Part shown: positions 1 to 8,738 of the stretch, piece by piece
Position numbering within the stretch: position 1 is the first letter of the stretch
Layout: each line of letters opens with the position of its first letter
Origin: an uncultured Flavobacteriales bacterium
GTDB lineage: Bacteria > Bacteroidota > Bacteroidia > Flavobacteriales > Crocinitomicaceae
Direction: 5' to 3'
Assembly: GCA_946480815.1 (NCBI GenBank)
Contig: CAMLLB010000029.1
Coordinates: 1-45,915 of the forward strand
DNA length: 45,915 bases
Position numbers and translations under genes: made by a program
The notes under the pieces: generated by a model
Databases searched by the model: none
What the model saw: the letters and a program-made list of their open reading frames with translations, nothing else
Told to the model about the DNA's origin: nothing

Positions 1-51
1 AGCAACTGCCTTCTAAGCAGTAGGTCTTTGGTTCGAATCCAAACGGGATCA
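1..51 (+). tRNA. tRNA-Arg (anticodon TCT), 3' part only
   Basis: The anticodon stem pairs ACTGC with GCAGT around the seven-base loop CTTCTAA, placing anticodon TCT (arginine). The T arm follows (TTTGG, loop TTCGAAT, CCAAA), then acceptor half CGGGATC and discriminator A. The 3' CCA is not encoded. The 5' acceptor strand and most of the D arm lie before the window. Confidence 0.9.
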
Positions 52-60
52 CAAAAAAAA

Positions 61-92
61 GGGAAGCGTCAATTGACAGCTTCCCTTTTTTA
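61..92 (+). terminator. Intrinsic terminator after tRNA-Arg
   Basis: GGGAAGC pairs with GCTTCCC, extended by GTC/GAC around an AATT loop, and is followed by a run of T. It sits 10 bases after the tRNA end. The A-run upstream makes it usable on the other strand as well, for the DUF1328 gene that ends at 169. Confidence 0.85.
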
Positions 93-168
93 TTTCCTTC
101 TCTTCCCTCTCAAATACGAGGATTTCTTTAACCATAAAATTGAATTTGAAAGTTATATCCGGTTCTTG

Positions 169-339
169 TTATTTCTTCTTGATCGCTGTAAACCCGATTA
201 TTCCAGTGATTACTACGAGAGCAATGAAAATAAAGAATATAACTTTTGCTATGGAAGCCGCTGCTTCTGCGACCCCTCCAAATCCGAATATCGCAGCTAC
301 TAGTGCGATAACAAGAAATATTGCTGTCCATTTTAACAT
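169..339 (-). CDS. DUF1328 (YtjA-type) small membrane protein
   Basis: This 56-aa frame starts MLKWTAIFLVIALVAAIFGF and ends in a basic AIKKK tail. It has two hydrophobic segments around a short Gly-Gly-Val-Ala-Glu-Ala-Ala-Ala stretch, the standard layout of DUF1328/YtjA inner-membrane proteins, which are normally 50-60 aa. Longer frames overlap it on both strands but have no family character and a scrambled composition. The molecular function of the family is not known; it is often found among stress and envelope genes, as here. Start chosen as the only ATG giving the family N-terminus. Family call is confident, role is not. Confidence 0.88.
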   Translation of the reverse strand: MLKWTAIFLVIALVAAIFGFGGVAEAAASIAKVIFFIFIALVVITGIIGFTAIKKK

Positions 340-684
340 GACTATCTGATATTTTTAATGAATAATTTTTATCTATATCTTCTATACAAGAAACAACATT
401 CATAATCATCAACCTAATATTTTAGTGTTGTTTAACAGACTTGAAATCCTGACAATTCAATGAAGCTCTGGCGCGGGTAATTGTTAAACATCCCTGTTAT
501 TACAGAGAAGTATAGCTAAATAGATTAAAAAGCCTTCAACAGAATTTATTTGATGAGCGCCAGGATGGGGTTTAGCAATTATCCGTACAAAAATTGGTTT
601 AAATCCTCCCACCAAGTAGTTCGCTTTTTTCTTTAGTGTGAGTGTGGGATTTGTGTTCGAAGCTCCAATCTGGTCGAATATTGC
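340..684. other. Intergenic region without recognised gene
   Basis: This is the upstream region of the leftward DUF1328 gene and the downstream region of the large leftward secreted protein. I see no coding frame with family character, no clear terminator for the 1008-aa gene, and no strong Bacteroidota promoter. Confidence 0.5.
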
Positions 685-3600
685 TTATTTCGCAGGCAGT
701 ACCATTAATTTACCGGTAGATACTTCCTTTTGTACTTGCAGAAAAACGGAATACATTCCCGCATTCAGGTTATTCCCGAGGTATACCAAATATTCTCCGG
801 TGCTTTCAAACGAATCCGGGGAAATGGTTTTCGAGTAGATCGTTTTACCTGATAAATCGATGATGTACAAACGAATTTCTTGTTTTGGCACATCTTTTAA
901 CTGGAGGTGAAACTGATGATCCTTGTCAGATAATGGATTCGGATAAATTGAAAAGTCAGTGTGGACAGGCAGATCCATATTTATCACTTCCATGCCGAGA
1001 TAAACAAATTTACCATCCATATCGGTTTGTTTAAGCCTGTAGTATGAGATTCCGTGCCAGGGATTCATATCTGAAATAGTATAATGCTGCACGAATTGAT
1101 TGTTCCCGCCTCCTTCAACAATACCCACTTCCTCGAACTTGATGGCGTCCCTGCTTTTTTCGACCGTATAATAATCGTTGTTGTTTTCTGTTTCCGTTTC
1201 CCAATGCACATCTACTTTCCTTCCGTTGGCCACCGCGTTGAAGCTAAGCAATTCGACCGGTAAAGAATTTGTTGATTGGGTAGATGCCAGTGTGAAAGGA
1301 CTAAAGTTGCTTACAGCTGCACTTGTAACAATGGTTCCTGCAGAAGCTGTTCCTGTTGTTCCGCCGTTTCCTTCATCCGTCCAGGAACTTCCGTTCCACC
1401 TGGAAACTCGTAATGATGAAGGATCTGTAATATAACCTGCCCCGCAATCCACTGTATTCCAGCTTAAAGTAACACTTACATTCGATGTTCCGCTGGTTCG
1501 GTCAAGTACCCAGTATTCACATGAACTCAAGGTGGCAAAAGAAGGATCGAAAGTGGTGTAATCCCCATAGGCCTGAGCAGCTTTAAAATACTGTGCGGTA
1601 AAATGGTCAGTGACACTTCCCGGAGCACTAATTGAAATGTCTCTGTATATCCCGTTGCTGCCAACAGGAAATGTAAAAGAGCTATTGCCTGTTTTTCTTA
1701 CCGGTCCATTTACATGACTGGCATTACTAAACCCGGAAGCTGTACTTCCTGCCACAAAATTCAAATAATTCGCAGCGGTAGAATGGATGATACCATTTGT
1801 AAATGTAGCTGTCAAACCAATGTTCAACGGTGTGTTTAACGTAAGGGAATTGGCAGATTTGTTCATCACAAACCGCTGGATCAAAGGAATTGAACTGGCA
1901 GATGTAAGCGCTTGATTACTTCCGCCTGTAAATTCAACAATGCCGGTGCCGCTTCCAAATGTGATGACTGCAGAACTGTTTATCGCGATATCACTTGAAA
2001 AATAATTGGTCGAATTATATGCCGGGGTTAATGCTCCGGAAGATGATTGGGTAAATGTCACCGCCGAATTATAGGTGTCGCCTGTTGTATTTGCAAATCG
2101 CCATTCTGAAGTACCGCTGTTTGTGAGGCTGGTTGTTCCGTTGAATATATTTCCTCCGTTTGACAAGGTCGCGGTGTTCCCATTTTTGTTCATGGTTGCT
2201 GTTCCGTTGAATGTGCAGCCGTTCAAATAAATTTGCGGAGCGGTAAAAGTCACATCTCCATTAAAAGTAGAGGAAGGCCCGATCCGTAAGATTCCTGTTC
2301 CGGTAAATGTCAGGTTTTGGGCAGTTCCACCAACGGTCGTCCCCTGTGTAAATCTTCTGATTTCAAGTGCTCCGCCTGAAAACCCGGTGCCACCGACACT
2401 GATTGTTTTTCCTTCGGCCATACTGGAAGCTCCCGGTGCATTCCACCCGATGGTAATTCCCACTCCTGCGGTGGAGTTCACAATAATATTGCCATTAAAT
2501 CGTGTTCCGGCTGAAATATCAGATAATCCGACTGATGATGTATTGGTATTGATCAGTGTGAGATCTGTATTAAATGTATCTGCAACAGTTGCTGCCGTTA
2601 CAAAAAATCCGGTTCCGGAATTGACAAGCGTTGTTGCCCCATTGAATATGTTTCCACCGCTTCCCGAATTATTGGTAGCACCTTTCTTTTCCAGGTAGGC
2701 TGTTCCGTTATAGGTACAATCATTGAGGTAAATTTGTGGAGTGCGGAAGTCAACATTCCCGTTGAATGTTGAAAGAGGTCCCAGATACAGGATCCCGGTA
2801 CCGGTAAACACCAAACTTTGAGGCGTCGTTCCCAGCTGGGTGAAACATCGCAGTAAAAGTCTTCCTGCTGAAAATCCGGTGCTGCCTACCGTAATTGTTT
2901 TTCCACTGGCTAAAGTAGACGATATGGCGGTCCCGGGTCCGTTCCCAAAGGTAATTCCGGCATTAGTTGTCCCATTGGTTGAGTTGACAATGATATTTCC
3001 GTTGTATTGGTTTCCAATTGAATGATCAGACATGGCAATCCAGGCGGAACCAGTGTTTGTAAGGGTCAGGTCAGCATGAAAAATATCCGGTGAAATAAAG
3101 GCTGTTGCAAAATAAGCACTTCCGGAGTTTATTAAGGTTGTAAGGCCATGAAAGATATTTCCACCATTGCCTAAATTATTGGTGCCTCCTGTTTTTGCGA
3201 TGGTGGTTGTACCATAAAATGTACTTCCGTTTAAATAAACCTGTGCTGCCGAACAAGTTAAAATGGGAGCAAAGGAAGTACTTATTCCAAAAGTGGTCCC
3301 GCTGAAAGTTAGGATTCCTGTGGTAGTTACAGCTAAAGTCGCCGCAGTACCCAGGCTATTTGTAATGATCCCCGAAGAAAAGACAATATTGGCTGTACTC
3401 GATACAGTGAGGTCGTTTCCATTCAGATCAATCGTACCACTATATCCGCTGCATGTAATTCCGGCAATGGTTGTTACGATATCCAGGTTACAGGTTCCGT
3501 TACTTCCACCCACACCATCATAAATGGCAAAATCGCTTGCTCCGGGAACAGAAGCTCCCCCGGCTCCCCCGGAAGTAATTGACCAGTTGGCCGTGTTATT

Positions 3601-3711
3601 CCAGTTTGATGCACCTGTTGCAATCCAATACCGGTTGGCAGCAAGTATTTCATTCGAGAAAATGCAGAAAAATATGCATAGGAATACGCATTTCACAGAA
3701 GTGGTTTTCAT
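685..3711 (-). CDS. Large secreted repeat protein with T9SS C-terminal sorting domain
   Basis: The 1008-aa product has an N-terminal signal peptide (hydrophobic core then ILAANRYW) and a Ser/Thr/Gly/Asn-rich body typical of beta-helix surface proteins. The body holds about three copies of a roughly 165-residue unit marked by TFNG, PQIYLN, GGNIFNG and FTGTGIL. About residues 820-920 form a fibronectin-like region (LPVELLSFNAVANGRKVDVHW, shortened here to LPVELLSF then VDVHWETETE). The last ~85 residues are a type A sorting domain (FSIYPNPL then LSGKTIY). By family knowledge it crosses the outer membrane through T9SS and is anchored or released. Substrate unknown; an adhesin-like role is inference. 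No T9SS machinery gene is in the window. Confidence 0.85.
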   Translation of the reverse strand: MKTTSVKCVFLCIFFCIFSNEILAANRYWIATGASNWNNTANWSITSGGAGGASVPGASDFAIYDGVGGSNGTCNLDIVTTIAGITCSGYSGTIDLNGNDLTVSSTANIVFSSGIITNSLGTAATLAVTTTGILTFSGTTFGISTSFAPILTCSAAQVYLNGSTFYGTTTIAKTGGTNNLGNGGNIFHGLTTLINSGSAYFATAFISPDIFHADLTLTNTGSAWIAMSDHSIGNQYNGNIIVNSTNGTTNAGITFGNGPGTAISSTLASGKTITVGSTGFSAGRLLLRCFTQLGTTPQSLVFTGTGILYLGPLSTFNGNVDFRTPQIYLNDCTYNGTAYLEKKGATNNSGSGGNIFNGATTLVNSGTGFFVTAATVADTFNTDLTLINTNTSSVGLSDISAGTRFNGNIIVNSTAGVGITIGWNAPGASSMAEGKTISVGGTGFSGGALEIRRFTQGTTVGGTAQNLTFTGTGILRIGPSSTFNGDVTFTAPQIYLNGCTFNGTATMNKNGNTATLSNGGNIFNGTTSLTNSGTSEWRFANTTGDTYNSAVTFTQSSSGALTPAYNSTNYFSSDIAINSSAVITFGSGTGIVEFTGGSNQALTSASSIPLIQRFVMNKSANSLTLNTPLNIGLTATFTNGIIHSTAANYLNFVAGSTASGFSNASHVNGPVRKTGNSSFTFPVGSNGIYRDISISAPGSVTDHFTAQYFKAAQAYGDYTTFDPSFATLSSCEYWVLDRTSGTSNVSVTLSWNTVDCGAGYITDPSSLRVSRWNGSSWTDEGNGGTTGTASAGTIVTSAAVSNFSPFTLASTQSTNSLPVELLSFNAVANGRKVDVHWETETENNNDYYTVEKSRDAIKFEEVGIVEGGGNNQFVQHYTISDMNPWHGISYYRLKQTDMDGKFVYLGMEVINMDLPVHTDFSIYPNPLSDKDHQFHLQLKDVPKQEIRLYIIDLSGKTIYSKTISPDSFESTGEYLVYLGNNLNAGMYSVFLQVQKEVSTGKLMVLPAK

Positions 3712-3896
3712 TACGTTAAATCTAAAATTGGTAAGTATTTAATTTCGCGAAAAATCAGTTGAAATACTATTGGTTTCGAGTGCCTTGAAGGTTTTCCGAT
3801 TTAAAGCGAAGGTTTTAATGATTGTCTAACGAGTTGGATTCAAAGGATGATCAGAAGGGATACAACCCATCACTTCTTTTAAATCGTTCCAACCAG

Positions 3897-3929
3897 TTTG
3901 GTTGAATAGTATATTTTTATTTATCTTTG
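3897..3929 (+). promoter_or_regulatory. Bacteroidota housekeeping promoter for the marR operon
   Basis: A TTTG box (3897-3900) and a perfect TATCTTTG box (3922-3929, matching TAnnTTTG) are separated by 21 nt. This fits the primary sigma consensus of Bacteroidota. It lies 34 nt before the MarR ATG, so this promoter probably drives both MarR and the following membrane protein. Confidence 0.7.
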
Positions 3930-3963
3930 TACTAAGATATTTAGCGATAAAATAAATTAACCA

Positions 3964-4410
3964 ATGGAAACAACCGAAAATTTCAGTGAAATAAGCAGAA
4001 ACTATTCTGACGCCTCCATTCTAATGCATGAGGCTATTTCACGCAGTGTGGGGCTTGCAGGAGTAGACCACAAATATCTTGGACTGATTATTAAAAACAA
4101 GGAACTGACTGCCGGAGAAATTTCAGAAATAACCGGACTGACAACCGGAGCAGTAACTGGATTGATAGACAGGCTTGAGAAAAGAAAACTTTTGAAACGA
4201 AAAGCGGACAAAAATGACCGCAGAAAAGTGTTGATTGTTCCGGATGTTCAAAAAGCAATGGAACTTCTTGAACCTGTTTTCACTATTCTGCAAAGCAGGA
4301 CACAGGAATTGACCAATTCATTTTCAGAAGCCGAAATGAAAGTGATTGAACGGTATTTTGTATCGGCAACAGAAATTATGAAAAGCGTTACTCAAAACTT
4401 AAAAAAATAG
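3964..4410 (+). CDS. MarR family transcriptional regulator
   Basis: This 148-aa protein has the MarR winged-helix layout. An N-terminal dimer helix is followed by a recognition region (residues ~48-70, LTAGEISEITGLTTGAVTGL), then IDRLEKRKLLKRKADKNDRR, the typical helix and wing with the DRR signature, and a C-terminal dimer helix. Length fits the family. It lies 3 nt before a membrane-protein gene in the same direction, so it likely controls that gene and itself, in response to a small ligand. The ligand cannot be predicted. The ATG follows a clear promoter by 34 nt. Confidence 0.92.
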   Translation: METTENFSEISRNYSDASILMHEAISRSVGLAGVDHKYLGLIIKNKELTAGEISEITGLTTGAVTGLIDRLEKRKLLKRKADKNDRRKVLIVPDVQKAMELLEPVFTILQSRTQELTNSFSEAEMKVIERYFVSATEIMKSVTQNLKK

Positions 4411-4413
4411 GCC

Positions 4414-4917
4414 ATGAATATCACAGAAAATTATTTATCGAGAGCAGAATTGTGGATGCTTGTCACCACACTAACTTATTTTTTAATGAATGGAGCCCAG
4501 CTATTCGAAACAGCAGTTTTAGTCCCCAAATGGACGGCAAATCCACCACAATCTTTCTCCTATTTAATCGACAGGAACGGAGCGAGCCTAAAGACCTTTT
4601 GGATTATTTTTCATTCCTTGCATGAACTGACTTTTATCCTGGCCATTGTCTTTTGCTGGAAATTGATAGCAATAAGAAACGGATTACTGATACTTTTCAT
4701 CATTCACTTTGCGGTCAGGGTTTGGACACTTTCCTATTTCGCTCCGAATATCATTGAATTTCAGAAAATTGCCGAAGGACTAAATTCCACTACAGATCTG
4801 GTAAAACGGGCAAATGTCTGGAAAACCCTAAATTATGTTCGTGTCGGAATATTTATAGCCGTTTCACTTGGATTTATCCCGCTATTATGGAAACTACTGC
4901 ACACCAAACCAAGTTAA
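4414..4917 (+). CDS. Four-helix membrane protein, DUF1772-like
   Basis: The 167-aa protein has about four membrane segments (near residues 14-34, 67-88, 90-110 and 140-160). The ETAVLVPKW stretch after the first helix resembles small DUF1772/anthrone-oxygenase-like membrane proteins, which often sit beside MarR or TetR regulators. The gene begins 3 nt after the marR stop, so the two form an operon, and this protein is the probable regulated target. A catalytic role is not supported by any motif I can see; the family assignment is tentative. Confidence 0.6.
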   Translation: MNITENYLSRAELWMLVTTLTYFLMNGAQLFETAVLVPKWTANPPQSFSYLIDRNGASLKTFWIIFHSLHELTFILAIVFCWKLIAIRNGLLILFIIHFAVRVWTLSYFAPNIIEFQKIAEGLNSTTDLVKRANVWKTLNYVRVGIFIAVSLGFIPLLWKLLHTKPS

Positions 4918-4922
4918 AATAA

Positions 4923-4967
4923 AAAAACCGCTTTTCCATCCGAAAACAGAAAAGCGGTTTTTAATTT
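4923..4967. terminator. Bidirectional intrinsic terminator between convergent genes
   Basis: AAAAACCGCTTTT (4923-4935) pairs perfectly with AAAAGCGGTTTTT (4950-4962), giving a 13-bp stem with A/T flanks on both sides. It separates the rightward marR operon from the leftward secreted protein ending at 4983. Confidence 0.9.
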
Positions 4968-4982
4968 TTGGTATTCGATCTG

Positions 4983-7172
4983 CTACTTAGAAACAGTTAC
5001 TTTTCGGATAATGCGATCCGTACCGTTCTCTATTTCTACGAGAATGATCTCTGCTGAAACATGGGAAGGAATTGCAAGCAGGAAGTGTTGATTACCTGCT
5101 TCTGTCATTCGCGTTTCATGTGCAATTTCTTTTCCATCTATCGTTTTTAGGGTCACTTTCGTTTCACCAGTTACGGAGGTAGAGAAATCTACGTTTAATT
5201 CATTAGTTGCCGGATTCGGATACAGGTTTACCTGTGTCTCGTCCGATGATGACTGCATTCTTCCTTGTGATAATGATTTCCCACAATTAAGCGTTATATC
5301 CTTACAGATTTGCTTAACACATTTTTGTCCGTTCGGTTTCACTGACGTAATTGTCAGACAAACTACATACGCACCGCTGCCAGGAAGTGGAACGCTGATG
5401 CCAGGGCCTGCTCCAACCGGAGAGCCGTTGATCGTCCAGTTATAAGTTGTTTTGGTCATACATGCCGGGATGAGTGCCTGGGCAGTTAGATCCAAGCCGC
5501 AACTGAATGGAGTGTACAGGAAGTTTCCATTTACCTGTTCGCAGCTGCAACCCGTACAGTTGCCCACCTGAACATCCTGGCAAACTTGTTTTTCGCAAAC
5601 TGTTCCATCAGGAAGCGTGCTTGTTACTTTTACACACACCACATATGTTCCGTTACCCGGGAATACGAATGTCATAATAGGAGCTGTACCTACAACTATT
5701 CCGTTTACAGACCATTCATAGGTGAAGTTTTGCATACAGGAATTGCCTTGTGCTGTGGCATTGAAACGACCCACACATGCATCCACTAAAACGTTCATGC
5801 TGGCGGTTAATCCTTCACAATTGCATGGATTACATTGTACCATTACATCTTTACAGATGATCTTTTCGCATACCTGTCCATCAGGTGTAACCGCGGTTAC
5901 TTTCATACAAACGGTATGCACACCATTCGTGGTGAACGGATAGTCGAACAGTTGCCCGGTCCCAACCGATGAACCATCTACGAACCATTCGTAATTGACA
6001 TCGCTGAAACAGTCACTACCGGTGCTGCCTGTGAAATGACCATTACAATCAGCGTCGAGCGTGTAGCCGAAGTCTGCAAGCAGGGATTCGCAATTGCATG
6101 GCTCTGGATCGTCATTACACTTTGTGGAGATGTAACCTGAAAGAATGAAGCCGCCTATTTGATCGATAAATTGCACTTTTGCACGTACTTTCCATGTTCC
6201 CGGCATAGGTGAATAAACCGTGTAGTTGATGTCAGGGCTGACCGTATATGCCGGAGCAGCAGGTGGAACAAGCGGAATGCTTGGTCCGGATGGAGGAACG
6301 AGCTCAAGGGAAGTAAGTACATCATCATACGCAACTCCGAAAGCAGTGGTGAATGAAGCAACTCCGGAAGGGATAACGAAATCGCGGTCGAATGTTTCTA
6401 CACCAACCGGGTCATTGTATGTACCTGTTGAATTGATCCAGCAAGCATTCGTAAGAGCAACCGGAGTTGGCTGCCAGTAACCAGGGAAGCTGGCAACACG
6501 ACGTGTAGCCGGTCCGCCGGGACCTGAAGAAATGGTCCAGTTCGGATCTGTGGCACCAAGCGCAATTGCTGCACCTGAGTTGTCGATTCCCGTACTGATA
6601 TTGTACTTCGGACAATGTTTTACTTCTCCCGAAAGGAGGAACCCGCCGACGCTATCGATGAAACGAATAACTACACGAATTTTCCAGGTTCCCGGTACCG
6701 GGCTGTTAACTGTATAATTTACAGATGGCCCTACCCAGTATTGGTTTGGTGTACCGACCGGTACGGTCAGTGGAATAGTTGGACCGCTTGGAGGTACCAA
6801 TTCTGCGGATAACAGCATATCGTCCCAGGCCATTCCGAAATCGGCGACAATACTGCCATCCGTTGGACTAACAGTAAATGTCCGTTCGAAGGTGTAATCT
6901 CCTGGCGTACTTCCGAAAATCGAACCCGTTTCATCAATCCAGCAGGCGTTGGTTCCGGTCATCGGAGTAGTTTGCCAATAAGGAGAATAAGTTGCTTCAC
7001 GGCGGGCAGGTGTGGCGCCGTTCGGACCGGCGGTAATCTGCCACCAGGCATCTAAACTTCCAACAGGTGTCGGGGCAAAGAGAGCGTCCAGCCCGGTACT
7101 CACATTTTGAGCGAATATGCCGCCTGCAAATAGCATGAACAGCACAAGTAAATAGTGATTTCTTGTTTTCAT
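4983..7172 (-). CDS. Secreted PKD-repeat protein with T9SS C-terminal sorting domain
   Basis: The 729-aa product has a signal peptide (MKTRNHYLLVLFMLFAGGIFAQ). Two related ~165-residue domains follow (near residues 23-185 and 190-350), each with a Gly-Pro-x-Gly-(Gly/Ala)-x-x-x-x-Arg-Arg element, then NACWI and a PGTWK-(I/V)-R element ending GGF-(L/I)-LSG. Next come three Cys-rich PKD-like repeats (near 355-445, 448-540 and 545-630) with CNCE/CSCE, a TY-x-W or YEW core and VCxK-(V/I)-TS. The final ~75 residues are a T9SS sorting domain (VNLYPNPATNELNV). The paired cysteines suggest disulfides in an extracellular protein. Function unknown; it could be an adhesin or a matrix protein. Confidence 0.85.
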   Translation of the reverse strand: MKTRNHYLLVLFMLFAGGIFAQNVSTGLDALFAPTPVGSLDAWWQITAGPNGATPARREATYSPYWQTTPMTGTNACWIDETGSIFGSTPGDYTFERTFTVSPTDGSIVADFGMAWDDMLLSAELVPPSGPTIPLTVPVGTPNQYWVGPSVNYTVNSPVPGTWKIRVVIRFIDSVGGFLLSGEVKHCPKYNISTGIDNSGAAIALGATDPNWTISSGPGGPATRRVASFPGYWQPTPVALTNACWINSTGTYNDPVGVETFDRDFVIPSGVASFTTAFGVAYDDVLTSLELVPPSGPSIPLVPPAAPAYTVSPDINYTVYSPMPGTWKVRAKVQFIDQIGGFILSGYISTKCNDDPEPCNCESLLADFGYTLDADCNGHFTGSTGSDCFSDVNYEWFVDGSSVGTGQLFDYPFTTNGVHTVCMKVTAVTPDGQVCEKIICKDVMVQCNPCNCEGLTASMNVLVDACVGRFNATAQGNSCMQNFTYEWSVNGIVVGTAPIMTFVFPGNGTYVVCVKVTSTLPDGTVCEKQVCQDVQVGNCTGCSCEQVNGNFLYTPFSCGLDLTAQALIPACMTKTTYNWTINGSPVGAGPGISVPLPGSGAYVVCLTITSVKPNGQKCVKQICKDITLNCGKSLSQGRMQSSSDETQVNLYPNPATNELNVDFSTSVTGETKVTLKTIDGKEIAHETRMTEAGNQHFLLAIPSHVSAEIILVEIENGTDRIIRKVTVSK

Positions 7173-7493
7173 ATTTGTAAAATGAATAGTGTTACTGATC
7201 GGATGGTTTTCAAAGGATGATACAATGGTGTGTCCGGATTACGAACTATTGAATAGTGTTTCCATAATAGATGTGTATAGTGATGAGAGCCAATTTATTG
7301 CAATTTGTATTTGAATAAAATAGACCTGTATGAAGTTGATGAAATAAAAAAGGAAGAATGTCCGTATTTATTGATAAATCAACTATTGAGGTGTTATGAT
7401 TCAAACGTAAAAACGGATTAATGTGTTTTTTAACTAAATACCAGGAGACCGAATTCCAAGTTCTTGCTTCTGAGGAGCTAAGTTTTTAAAATA
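7173..7493. other. AT-rich intergenic region, no gene seen
   Basis: This is the space between the start of the leftward PKD protein and the terminator of the leftward reb genes. No coding frame with family character, repeat or convincing promoter was found in it. Confidence 0.5.
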
Positions 7494-7525
7494 AAAACAC
7501 CCTATGAAATTTCATAGAGTGTTTT
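7494..7525. terminator. Intrinsic terminator of the reb locus
   Basis: AAAACACCCTATGAAA (7494-7509) pairs with TTTCATAGAGTGTTTT (7510-7525), a near-perfect 16-bp palindrome with one mismatch. It is 50 nt after the rebB stop in the leftward direction and ends in T-rich sequence on that strand. Confidence 0.7.
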
Positions 7526-7574
7526 AAACATTTGAAGGATCTGCTTATTGATTAATTCATATCAGAAGAAACTC

Positions 7575-7844
7575 TTATTTAGTATTAGTTGTGTCTGAAA
7601 TGGGGCTTATACCAGTAGTATCCACGGAATAAATTAGTTTGACACCTTGGGTTACTGTAGCTTCGCCGATGGTGTTCATGTTCTGTTGAGCTGTAACTGC
7701 ATTCTCAAAGAGAATTCCGAGACTATGCGCCATAGCTTGGTATACACTGGCTAATGCCATTGCCGGTGCATCTGCCATAACTTTTACGTTCGACTGGGTG
7801 ACCGCGTCCGTAATTTGAGGATTTACTGTTGAATTCTCTGCCAT
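7575..7844 (-). CDS. RebB family R-body protein
   Basis: This 89-aa protein matches the RebB (killing-trait) family along its length. It opens with VNPQITDAVTQSNVKVMADA, the most conserved block, continues APAMALASVYQAMAHSLGIL, and ends with a Gln-rich helix and VTQGVKLIYSVDTTGI. RebB-type proteins polymerise into R bodies, coiled ribbons that unroll on a pH change and were first known from Caedibacter; homologues occur in many free-living bacteria. It is 38 nt downstream of a 110-aa gene, likely one operon. A homologue alone does not prove that R bodies form. Confidence 0.88.
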   Translation of the reverse strand: MAENSTVNPQITDAVTQSNVKVMADAPAMALASVYQAMAHSLGILFENAVTAQQNMNTIGEATVTQGVKLIYSVDTTGISPISDTTNTK

Positions 7845-7882
7845 AATGAAAGTAATTTGATGAATAATGGAAAAATGAAAGA

Positions 7883-8215
7883 TTATTTGCCGACCATTTT
7901 TAAAGCATTTTCGGCTTCAGCAGTCAGTTGTTTGATTGAATGAAGGTAACAGGACGAAGATTCCTGGATTGCCTTCAGTACAATGTCCACATTCTGAATG
8001 ACCACAGCATCGTTCTTGCTGTTCGGATTCGTGATTTCAGCTACTGCTTTCGCAGTTGATGCCGTCAGAATTTGTTGTAAGGCCTGCTGACTTGCAACCA
8101 TTTGTTGCATGAGCAAATTGACATTGAAGACAAATCCGGAAAGCAACGTTTGTTGCAATACTTCCGTAGTGTTTGCCATTAGTGCGTCGTGAGACGGGTG
8201 AGTGTTTGTTGTCAT
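7883..8215 (-). CDS. RebB-associated hypothetical protein
   Basis: The 110-aa protein has no signal peptide or membrane segment and reads as an amphipathic helical protein, with a Gln/Met-rich stretch near residues 35-50 (LLMQQMVASQQALQQILTAS) and a C-terminal helix. It starts the transcript that continues into rebB, and its size and helix-rich, Ala/Gln-rich composition resemble R-body accessory proteins. I do not recognise it as RebA, RebC or RebD. Its role as an R-body subunit or assembly factor is inferred from position only. Confidence 0.7.
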   Translation of the reverse strand: MTTNTHPSHDALMANTTEVLQQTLLSGFVFNVNLLMQQMVASQQALQQILTASTAKAVAEITNPNSKNDAVVIQNVDIVLKAIQESSSCYLHSIKQLTAEAENALKMVGK

Positions 8216-8235
8216 AGTGGTATTTAATTGGGTGT

Positions 8236-8264
8236 CAATTTAATCAATGTTTGCCAAATGACAA
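8236..8264 (-). promoter_or_regulatory. Candidate promoter of the reb operon
   Basis: Read leftward, a TTG box (complement of 8262-8264) is followed after 19 nt by TAAATTG (complement of 8236-8242), close to the Bacteroidota TTG / TAnnTTTG consensus. It lies about 20 nt before the start of the 110-aa gene. Confidence 0.45.
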
Positions 8265-8325
8265 TTTTTTGTTGAATGAATTAAGCGACGGTTTACTTAT
8301 TATCGAGACTTTGTGTATTCTGTGT

Positions 8326-8616
8326 TCACTGCATCGACGGGCACTTATGCGTCCCATACGTACAAAATACACAGCAATCACCGTTTTTCGGAAGAAGTTC
8401 GATGTGACACTTTTCACAGGTGTAACGAATCAGGCAAACATCTGTGGGCAGGATTTCCTGTTTTTTGTAACCGCATTCCGGGCAGGTAATGACGGAAGTC
8501 AAAGAGGAATTTTTGGTCTGGGATTCTGTCTCTTTCACTATCCGTTCGTTTTTCGTTGAACAGTTTACCAGGAAAAAAGTCCCGATGAGGAACAAAAGTA
8601 TTTTATCGATCAGCAT
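8326..8616 (-). CDS. Small Cys-rich lipoprotein with GDCCVFC motif
   Basis: The 96-aa product starts with a lipoprotein signal (hydrophobic core then LVNC at residues 16-19). The mature part carries CPECG, CEKCH and a C-terminal GDCCVFCTYGTHKCPSMQ. The C-terminal block is a conserved signature of a small uncharacterised family that I recall as GDCCVFCSYG-type proteins. The paired cysteines suggest a zinc ribbon or another metal site on the outer face of a membrane. It is a single gene with no operon partner. Metal binding is inferred; function unknown. Confidence 0.75.
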   Translation of the reverse strand: MLIDKILLFLIGTFFLVNCSTKNERIVKETESQTKNSSLTSVITCPECGYKKQEILPTDVCLIRYTCEKCHIELLPKNGDCCVFCTYGTHKCPSMQ

Positions 8617-8738
8617 ATAAATATCCTGTAAGTTTTCATTTTCAAAGTTAAGCGAATTCTACCTCATTCTGTTTTCTGTTTCTGTTTCTCAATCTGGAAT
8701 CTATTGTGTATTATTGAAGTCATAGTATGATTACAAAC

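Noticed and set aside
128..412. 94-aa leftward frame over the DUF1328 gene
   Set aside because: Its translation has random composition, while a 56-aa frame in another register gives a clean DUF1328 protein.
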